The notes below the pieces were generated by a model. That model did no database searches. It was not told where the DNA came from and saw nothing but the letters and a program-made list of their open reading frames with translations. A program made the translations under genes and the position numbers. From the NCBI GenBank assembly GCA_964466745.1, contig CAYXOX010000099.1, positions 1 through 11,497 of the forward strand: DNA of 11,497 bases, given 5' to 3'. The DNA is from CAYXOX01 sp964466745. Its GTDB lineage: Bacteria; Pseudomonadota; Alphaproteobacteria; Rhodobacterales; Rhodobacteraceae. Positions 6,848 to 11,497 of the stretch are shown here, one piece after another (position 1 is the first letter of the stretch; each line of letters opens with the position of its first letter).

Positions 6848-6940
6848 GCATGGGTCTGCCCCGGACCGCGCGCCCCGCTTGCCAGCGCCAGACCCCCGCG
6901 GTAGGCACTCTGCGGCCGTTTCGATCTGAAGGAGGCGACG

Positions 6941-7810
6941 ATGCGTGAAGACGATCCCCGAACGCTGGTCTCCACGAGCTGGCTGGAAGCGCACCTCAAC
7001 GATCCGGACCTGCGCGTGCTCGACGGGTCATGGTACCTGCCCGATGCCGGCCGCGACCCCCGCGTCGAGTACGACGAGGCGCATGTTCCCGGCGCGCGCT
7101 TCTTCGATATCGACGAGATTTCCGATCAGCGCTCGGAACTGCCTCACATGGCGCCGCCGCCCGAGAAGTTCATCAGCCGCATGCGCTCGCTCGGTGTCGG
7201 CGACGGGCACCAGGTGGTGGTCTATGACGGGGCCGGCATCTTCTCTGCCGCGCGGGTGTGGTGGCTCTTTCGCCTGATGGGCAAGCCCGACGTCGCCGTG
7301 CTCGACGGTGGTCTNNNNNNNNNNCTGCCGAAGTGGAAGGCCGAGGGTCGTGTGCTGGAAGACCTGCCGCCGCTCCTGCGCGACCGGCACATCACGGTTG
7401 CCCGCCAGAACCACCTGGTCAAGGACGTCACGCAGGTGGCGGCAGCGGCGAAGCTTGGGCACACCCAGGTTGTCGATGCGCGCTCCCCGTCGCGGTTCCG
7501 TGGGGAGGAGCCCGAGCCGCGCCCCGGGTTGCGGGCGGGCCACATTCCCGGCGCGCGCAACCTGCACTACCGCGATCTTCTGAACCAAGACGGAACCATG
7601 AAGAAGGATGCCGGCTTGCGCGCCGCCTTCGAGGCGGCGGGGGTGGATCTCGCGCGGCCCGTCATCACGAGTTGCGGCTCGGGCGTCACCGCGGCGATCC
7701 TGAGCCTCGCGCTCGAACGCCTCGGCCACCGCGACCACGCGCTCTACGACGGGTCGTGGTCGGAGTGGGGCATGTTCCCCGATCTCGACATCGCTACCGG
7801 AGAAGCCTGA
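6941..7810 (+). CDS. sseA: 3-mercaptopyruvate sulfurtransferase, two rhodanese domains, with N-gap
   Basis: Moves sulfur from 3-mercaptopyruvate to a catalytic cysteine and on to an acceptor such as thioredoxin, glutathione or cyanide, releasing pyruvate. The first rhodanese domain (about 8-135) is structural: ARFFDIDEISD, LPHMAPPPEKF, VVVYDGAGIFSAARVWW. The second (about 160-285) is catalytic: VVDARSPSRFRGEEPEPRPG, AGHIPGARNLHY, and the loop SCGSGVTA with the active Cys at window codon 245. CGSGVTA is the mercaptopyruvate-type loop; thiosulfate-type enzymes usually carry CRKGVTA. A strong Shine-Dalgarno GAAGGAGG sits about six bases before the ATG. The ten Ns at 7315-7324 add four unknown residues between DGG and LPKW; the family normally reads DGGLPKW with no insert, so the true protein is probably 285 residues. 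The stop overlaps the next gene's start (TGATG). Confidence 0.93.
   Translation: MREDDPRTLVSTSWLEAHLNDPDLRVLDGSWYLPDAGRDPRVEYDEAHVPGARFFDIDEISDQRSELPHMAPPPEKFISRMRSLGVGDGHQVVVYDGAGIFSAARVWWLFRLMGKPDVAVLDGGXXXXLPKWKAEGRVLEDLPPLLRDRHITVARQNHLVKDVTQVAAAAKLGHTQVVDARSPSRFRGEEPEPRPGLRAGHIPGARNLHYRDLLNQDGTMKKDAGLRAAFEAAGVDLARPVITSCGSGVTAAILSLALERLGHRDHALYDGSWSEWGMFPDLDIATGEA
7315..7324. other. Assembly gap of 10 N inside sseA
   Basis: Ten Ns interrupt sseA. The bases just before (CT, 7313-7314) repeat just after (CT, 7325-7326). Joining the flanks on that CT removes exactly 12 bases, keeps the frame and restores the family-typical D-G-G-L-P-K-W. It looks like a scaffolding placeholder rather than lost sequence. 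Confidence 0.9.
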
Positions 7811-8991
7811 TGCTGACCGACCTGAAAGAACAGCCGAAGGACAAGATCCTCGCGCTTGTCCAGATGTTCCGCGATGATCCCAGGGAGCAGAAGATCGACC
7901 TCGGGGTGGGTGTCTATCGCAACGCCGAGGGGCTGACCCCGGTGATGCGCGCGGTCAAGGAGGCCGAGCGGCGCATCTGGGAAAGACAGACGACGAAGGC
8001 CTACACCGGGCTCGCGGGCGACCCGGCCTTCTCGGACGCGCTGACGGGCATGATCCTCGGATCAACGGTCGAGGGCGCGCGCGTCGCCGCCGCTGCCACG
8101 CCGGGCGGAACCGGAGCCTGCCGGCAGGGGTTCGATCTCGTGCGCATGGCCGCGCCCGGAGCCACGGTGTGGCATTCGGATCCGACCTGGCCGAACCACC
8201 TCTCCATCCTAAAGCACATGGGCATGGCTCACCGCGCCTATCGCTACTTCGACGAAGCCACCCGGGGCCTCGATTTCGACGGCATGATGGCCGATCTCGC
8301 CGGCGTGAAGCGGGGCGACGTGGTGCTCGTGCACGGCTGCTGTCACAACCCCACGGGTGCCAACCCCACCCTGGCGCAATGGCGCGAGCTGGCCGCGCTG
8401 CTCAACCGGACGGGCGCCGTCGCCATGGTGGATCTCGCCTACCAGGGGTTCGGGGACGGGGTCGAGGAGGATGCCGCGGCCACCCGCCTGCTCGCCTCCG
8501 AGCTTCCAGAGCTCATCATCGCGGCAAGCTGCTCGAAGAATTTCGGGATCTACCGCGAGCGCACGGGACTGCTCATCGCCATCGCCGCCGATGCCGCCAC
8601 GCGCGAGCGCACGCAAGCCACGCTCGCGTATCTCAACCGGCAGAACTACTCGTTCCCGCCCGACCACGGCGCGCGGATCGTCAGCACCATTCTAGGTGAC
8701 GAGGCCCTGAGCGCCGACTGGCGCGCCGAGCTGGAGGAGGTGCGGCTTGGCATGCTGGCGCTGCGTGAGCAACTCGCCGCCGATCTCGCCCGCCGCACGA
8801 ACTCCGATGATTTCGCCTTCATCGCCGAGCACCGGGGCATGTTCTCGCGCCTTGGCGTGCCGCCCGAGACTGTGCTCCGCCTGCGCGAGGAATACGGGAT
8901 CTACATGGTGGGCGACAGCCGCATCAACATTGCCGGCCTCAACGCGGCCACCGTGCCGATCCTGGCCGACGCGATCGCGCGCACGCTCTAG
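7810..8991 (+). CDS. tyrB: Class I aminotransferase (aromatic/aspartate family)
   Basis: PLP-dependent transaminase of fold type I, aspartate/aromatic subgroup, cytoplasmic, 393 residues as expected. It moves the amino group between aspartate or aromatic amino acids and 2-oxoglutarate. Landmarks are the IDLGVGVYRNAEGLTPVM N-terminal block (29-46), TPGGTGACRQG (97-107), DPTWPNH (124-130), GCCHNPTGANPT (176-187, with Asn180), DLAYQGFGDG (208-217, Asp208 and Tyr211 contacting PLP), SCSKNFGIYRERTG (240-253, Lys243 as Schiff-base lysine) and SRINIAGLN (370-378, Arg371 as the probable substrate alpha-carboxylate arginine). Its ATG shares one base with the sseA stop, so the two are almost surely co-translated. 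AspC-type enzymes can also transaminate cysteine to 3-mercaptopyruvate, the substrate of SseA, which would explain the pairing (inference). Choice between tyrB- and aspC-like preference is not certain. Confidence 0.93.
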   Translation: MLTDLKEQPKDKILALVQMFRDDPREQKIDLGVGVYRNAEGLTPVMRAVKEAERRIWERQTTKAYTGLAGDPAFSDALTGMILGSTVEGARVAAAATPGGTGACRQGFDLVRMAAPGATVWHSDPTWPNHLSILKHMGMAHRAYRYFDEATRGLDFDGMMADLAGVKRGDVVLVHGCCHNPTGANPTLAQWRELAALLNRTGAVAMVDLAYQGFGDGVEEDAAATRLLASELPELIIAASCSKNFGIYRERTGLLIAIAADAATRERTQATLAYLNRQNYSFPPDHGARIVSTILGDEALSADWRAELEEVRLGMLALREQLAADLARRTNSDDFAFIAEHRGMFSRLGVPPETVLRLREEYGIYMVGDSRINIAGLNAATVPILADAIARTL

Positions 8992-9001
8992 GCTGCATAG
9001 A

Positions 9002-9020
9002 AGCGGGCACGCGACCCGCT
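9002..9020. terminator. Small hairpin between convergent genes
   Basis: A 6-bp GC-rich stem, AGCGGG (9002-9007) with CCCGCT (9015-9020), encloses a 7-base loop. It lies in the 42-base gap between the ends of the aminotransferase and the metalloprotease genes, so it could serve both. No U-tract is present on either side. Confidence 0.35.
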
Positions 9021-9033
9021 CCGGCCGCCGCCC

Positions 9034-10806
9034 TCAGACGAAGTTCGCGTCCGTCCAGAGATCGATGTCGAGCTCGCTGCCCACGAAGGCGGCCAGAAGA
9101 AGTGCATCGGGCACGCCTTCGTCCTGGGTAATCCCGAACAGAAGCTGCGTCTCGCCCTGCTCGGCCGTTTCGGCGGTGATGAGAAAGCCGGTCTCGCCGT
9201 CTTCCAGCACAAGCCGTTCGAGCGCGCCGTCGTCTTCGAGTGCGGCCTCGAGGCCGCTGGCGCTCGTGATCCCTGTGCCGGTCAGGCGGAGGATGAATCC
9301 TCCGATCTCGATATCGCTCGAGACGAATTCCAGGGCACCCGCATCGAAGGCCGAAAGAAGCTCGGCCTCCGCGAGATCCGGATGGGAAATCGCGTCGCCG
9401 CCGTCTCCCTGCTGGAAACCTCCCACGAGATCGGCGCCGTTGCCCTCGAGCGGGTCGAACAGAACATAGGTGTCGACCGACTGCACGGCCTCGGAGAAGT
9501 CGAGCACATCGTTGCCGGGCCCGCCGACCAGCGTATCGGCGCCTTCGCCGCCGAAGAGCATGTCGTTGCCGCCATTGCCCACGAGCAGGTTGTCGCGCGA
9601 ATTGCCGATCAGCCAGTCGTCGCCGGCACCGCCCACCGCCGCCTCGATCCAGCTGCCCGCCGAAATGGTGAGCTGCCCGGCGTCGGAGATGTAGCGATCC
9701 TGCTCGCCGATCCAGCTCCAGCTCTCCGGCACGAGGTTTATCACCACCGGAACGGTCGCATCGCCGGCGTAGATCGTGTCGGCGCCGCCGCCGTCGAGCA
9801 CGAAGGTGCCGCGCAGGGTGGAGAACTCGTAGAAATCGTCTCCCGCCCGGTAGTCCGGCGCCACGCCGTAGAGATGCGCGAGCGCCATCAGGTCGAGCGG
9901 GCGGAATTCGCCGTCCCAGTAGCTCGGGCGATCACTGTAGGTCATCGCCGTCCACTGGCTGTTGTCCTCGCGAACGCTCAGGGTGGAGGCCGAGGTTTCG
10001 GGATCCTCCGTCGAGAAGCTCTCGCGAGCCGCGGTGCACACGCTGCATCCGCAGCGCGCAAGGGGGGCATCGCCAAAGAAGCCGGCGGCCTCGAACGGGT
10101 GTTTCAAGCCCAGCGTGTGGCCGAGCTCGTGCAGCAGCACCTCGTAGTCGAAATTCGTCCTGTTGCCCTGGAAAGCCGGCTGGGTGAGGCTCGCGTCGAT
10201 GAAGATGTCGAAGCCGACCGGGAAGAGCGAGGGAAAGTAGGCATAGGCGGCGATCTCGGGATCGCCGATATCGTTGACCTGCACCGCGATCGTGTAGAGG
10301 TCGAACACGTCGTCGGTTTCGGCGAACTCGATGTCGATCTTCCGGGAGACGGCTTCGGTCATCTCGCGGAACGCGGCCTGCATCGCTGCGCTCGCGGCTT
10401 CCCAGTTCTGCGCGTCTTCCGGCGGAAGGTAGATTGGCGGTGTTTGCGGGAAGGCGTAGTTGAGCGTCTGGAACTCCTGCAGCACCGCAGCCGGCACCAG
10501 GCGGATATCGTCGCTCAGCAGCGCGTCGATCCAGTAAGCGTCGGTTTCGGCGGGAGCGAGATCGGTGGAACGGGATGTGTCGATGGTGTCCTGTTCCGGG
10601 CCCCAGGTGAGATCCGGCGGCTCGCGATCCGGCGGCCCGTTGCCGCCGCCGTCTCCGCCTCCACCTCCGATGCCGCCGTCATCGGGGTCGCCGCCTCCGC
10701 TCCCGCCGCAGGCCGCAAGGATGCTGGCCAGAAAACCCCACTGGAAGCTCTGCACGGTCGCCCGGGCGAGATACGGCGAGCCCTTTGGCCGAAGCTTCAC
10801 CGACAC
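9034..10806 (-). CDS. M10 (serralysin-type) metalloprotease with RTX repeats and lipobox-like N-terminus
   Basis: Predicted secreted or surface zinc endopeptidase of 590 residues from a GTG start. Numbered from there: a possible signal peptide at 1-32 with a lipobox LAAC (Cys33), a Gly-rich linker (34-58), the metzincin catalytic domain (about 90-320) with HELGHTLGLKH (His226, Glu227, His230, His236) and the Met-turn AMTY (Met288, Tyr290), then DLMALAHLYGVAPDYRAGD (305-323), the serralysin junction. RTX-type Ca2+-binding nonapeptides lie at about 392-437, followed by a C-terminal region ending DANFV. Acidic ends with a hydrophobic last residue are usual for type I secretion substrates. The start at 10806 has AAGAGGG four bases upstream; a second GTG at 10800 is equally placed for that site. 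An ATG at 10896 would add 30 residues lacking signal character. Odd features are CGCSVC (252-257), between the zinc site and the Met-turn, and two competing export signals. No type I exporter is in the window. Confidence 0.9.
   Translation of the reverse strand: MSVKLRPKGSPYLARATVQSFQWGFLASILAACGGSGGGDPDDGGIGGGGGDGGGNGPPDREPPDLTWGPEQDTIDTSRSTDLAPAETDAYWIDALLSDDIRLVPAAVLQEFQTLNYAFPQTPPIYLPPEDAQNWEAASAAMQAAFREMTEAVSRKIDIEFAETDDVFDLYTIAVQVNDIGDPEIAAYAYFPSLFPVGFDIFIDASLTQPAFQGNRTNFDYEVLLHELGHTLGLKHPFEAAGFFGDAPLARCGCSVCTAARESFSTEDPETSASTLSVREDNSQWTAMTYSDRPSYWDGEFRPLDLMALAHLYGVAPDYRAGDDFYEFSTLRGTFVLDGGGADTIYAGDATVPVVINLVPESWSWIGEQDRYISDAGQLTISAGSWIEAAVGGAGDDWLIGNSRDNLLVGNGGNDMLFGGEGADTLVGGPGNDVLDFSEAVQSVDTYVLFDPLEGNGADLVGGFQQGDGGDAISHPDLAEAELLSAFDAGALEFVSSDIEIGGFILRLTGTGITSASGLEAALEDDGALERLVLEDGETGFLITAETAEQGETQLLFGITQDEGVPDALLLAAFVGSELDIDLWTDANFV
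9496..9633 (-). repeat. RTX (GGxGxDxxx) nonapeptide repeats in the metalloprotease
   Basis: About five tandem nonapeptides: GGAGDDWLI, GNSRDNLLV, GNGGNDMLF, GGEGADTLV, GGPGNDVLD. The G-x-x-D/N spacing is that of RTX beta-roll Ca2+ sites, which fold on contact with extracellular calcium. The second repeat is degenerate. This is a short beta-roll compared with many RTX proteins. Confidence 0.88.
10636..10707 (-). repeat. Gly-rich low-complexity linker behind the lipobox cysteine
   Basis: Twenty-four codons (residues 34-57 of the metalloprotease) are almost all Gly with a few Asp, in GGN-rich DNA. Such linkers after a lipobox Cys are common in surface lipoproteins as tethers. Its GC-rich near-repetitive DNA may slip in replication or assembly. 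Confidence 0.7.
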
Positions 10807-10815
10807 GCGACCCTC

Positions 10816-10943
10816 TTTTGCAAAATACTGGAAGACCCGGTCACCTGAGCCCGGGCTGCACGGTGCCAGATTGCGCGGAAGTGCCGCGCGAGGCAACCCG
10901 CAATGGCCTTGCTTAGCGGCATCGTGTGCCGGCAGGCGATGCC
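10816..10943. promoter_or_regulatory. Upstream region of the metalloprotease with several short palindromes
   Basis: Four symmetric elements lie upstream of the metalloprotease start. TTTTGCAAAA (10816-10825) abuts its ribosome-binding site. AGCCCGGGCT is at 10848-10857. A stem pairs GCGCGG (10873-10878) with CCGCGC (10884-10889). GGCATCG (10918-10924) pairs with CGATGCC (10937-10943). Any could be an operator or RNA structure. No -35/-10 pair is convincing. Confidence 0.3.
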
Positions 10944-10958
10944 TTGCCGAAACCGAAA

Positions 10959-10984
10959 GGGCCCGGGCGTTTCCGCCCGGGCCC
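10959..10984 (-). terminator. Rho-independent terminator of amt
   Basis: A perfect 11-bp GC stem (10959-10969 with 10974-10984) closes a tetraloop. Read on the minus strand it lies 30 bases after the amt stop and is followed by TTTCGGTTTCGG, a U-rich tail. This is the clearest terminator in the window. Confidence 0.85.
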
Positions 10985-11014
10985 GCGTCGCGGCTGCGAC
11001 ATGTGTTTCAGGGG

Positions 11015-11497
11015 TCAGCCCTTGGTGAAGTCGGGATAGGCTTCCATCCCCAGTTCGGAGACGTCGAGCCCGTTCATCTCGGCTTCCTCGTCGACGCGGA
11101 TGCCCATCACAGCCTTGAGGATCAGCCAGACGATCAGCGACAGCACGAAGGTGGTGCCGATGATGGCGACCATCCCGACGATCTGCCCGCCGAGGGTGGC
11201 CTCCCCGTGGTAACCGCCGGTCAGCAGCACCGCGAGCGTTCCCCAGATCCCCGCGAAGCCGTGAACCGGGATCGCACCGACGACGTCGTCGATCTTGAGC
11301 TTGTCGAGGAGCGGCACCGTGAGCACCACGATCACCCCGCCGATGGCGCCGATGATCAGTGCGAGGCCCAGCGACGGAGCCAGCGGCTCGGCCGTGATCG
11401 ACACCAGGCCCGCCAGCGCGCCGTTCAGCACCAGCGTGAGATCGGGCTTCTTGTAGAGGATCGTGGACAGGATCAGCGCCGCCATGGCGCCGGCTGC
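11015..11497 (-). CDS. amt: Ammonium transporter Amt/AmtB, C-terminal part (5' end outside window)
   Basis: Trimeric inner-membrane ammonium channel of the Amt/Mep/Rh family. The frame is open to the window edge (AAGAMAALIL...), so the ATG at 11485 is internal and only about the last 160 residues are present. Seen here are KKPDLTLVLNGALAGLVSIT, the helix LALIIGAIGGVIVVLTVPLLDKL, and VVGAIPVHGFAGIWGTLAVLL, which holds the second pore histidine of the Amt twin-His pair. These are followed by the last membrane helix (IIGTTFVLSLIVWLILKAVMGI) and a cytoplasmic tail RVDEEAEMNGLDVSELGMEAYPDF. That tail is the conserved Amt C-terminus that GlnK/PII proteins regulate. A glnK gene would be expected just upstream, outside the window. 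Control by nitrogen status is inferred from the family. Confidence 0.96.
   Translation of the reverse strand, partial: AAGAMAALILSTILYKKPDLTLVLNGALAGLVSITAEPLAPSLGLALIIGAIGGVIVVLTVPLLDKLKIDDVVGAIPVHGFAGIWGTLAVLLTGGYHGEATLGGQIVGMVAIIGTTFVLSLIVWLILKAVMGIRVDEEAEMNGLDVSELGMEAYPDFTKG

Noticed and set aside
7315..7324. sseA as a broken or frameshifted pseudogene because of the Ns
   Set aside because: Frame and motifs continue on both sides; the Ns are best read as an assembly placeholder.
7258..7809. N-terminal extension of the aminotransferase across the N gap
   Set aside because: It overlaps sseA in another frame and reads through Ns; the conserved N-terminus begins at 7810 with the TGATG coupling.
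9382..10848. A 488-codon open frame on the plus strand opposite the metalloprotease gene
   Set aside because: It is fully antisense to a gene with clear HExxH and RTX motifs, shows no recognisable domain, and long antisense frames are expected in DNA this GC-rich.
10807..10896. Start of the metalloprotease at the ATG 10896
   Set aside because: The added 30 residues have no export-signal character and no ribosome-binding site, whereas GTG 10806 has AAGAGGG just upstream and yields an N-terminus with a lipobox.
11015..11485. A short ammonium-transporter gene starting at the ATG 11485
   Set aside because: The frame stays open to the window edge with family-typical residues (AAGAMAAL), so the ATG is internal and the gene is cut by the window.
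1..11497. CRISPR arrays, insertion sequences, prophage genes, tRNA or rRNA genes
   Set aside because: No direct-repeat/spacer pattern, transposase or integrase motifs, terminal inverted repeats, or tRNA-like cloverleaf was seen on either strand.

Overview
The window is a stretch of very GC-rich, gene-dense chromosome. Its gene content fits an alphaproteobacterium of the Rhodobacterales (Rhodobacteraceae/Paracoccaceae type). The best support is a malyl-CoA lyase very close to Rhodobacter Mcl1, an AccA beginning MTNYLEFEKPLAEIEGKAEE, and an ftsE-ftsX-acyltransferase cluster divergent from a zinc-ribbon membrane protein. The genus cannot be fixed from this sequence. A run of 10 N inside one gene shows that the source is a scaffolded assembly.

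Layout. At 1-906 (+) lies the malyl-CoA lyase gene mcl1, lacking its first codons at the window edge. Its stop codon sits in a nested hairpin. A stand-alone GyrI-like effector-binding protein (1052-1519, -) converges on it. This gene is divergent from accA (1678-2640, +), and the gap between them holds a plausible sigma-70 promoter overlapping a perfect 12-bp palindrome. At 2831-5249 (-) is a tightly coupled operon, ftsE-ftsX-plsC, with a GTGA overlap at both junctions and a GTG start on each gene. Divergent from it is a zinc-ribbon, single-pass membrane protein (5507-6310, +), followed by smpB (6371-6847, +). Next, sseA (6941-7810) and a class I aminotransferase (7810-8991) share one base in a TGATG junction. 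On the minus strand, 9034-10806 encodes an M10/serralysin-type metalloprotease with RTX repeats and a lipobox-like N-terminus. The window ends in the 3' part of an ammonium transporter (amt, 11015-11497, -), which is followed by a textbook intrinsic terminator.

How the genes work together. FtsEX links cytokinesis to septal wall hydrolysis, and the coupled acyltransferase makes phosphatidic acid, so that operon joins envelope constriction with phospholipid supply. AccA supplies malonyl-CoA for the same membrane pathway. Mcl1 belongs to the ethylmalonyl-CoA route of acetyl-CoA assimilation. The sseA-aminotransferase pair could form a two-step cysteine to 3-mercaptopyruvate to sulfane-sulfur route; this is an inference.

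Most of the window is ordinary core genome. I see no CRISPR array, phage, transposon, rRNA or tRNA, and nothing I can defend as a wholly new system. The items most worth a second look are the metalloprotease, which has conflicting secretion signals and an unusual cysteine cluster, the sseA-aminotransferase coupling, and the N-gap, which looks like an assembly placeholder rather than missing sequence. No intergenic interval exceeds 300 bases; the largest is 5250-5506.
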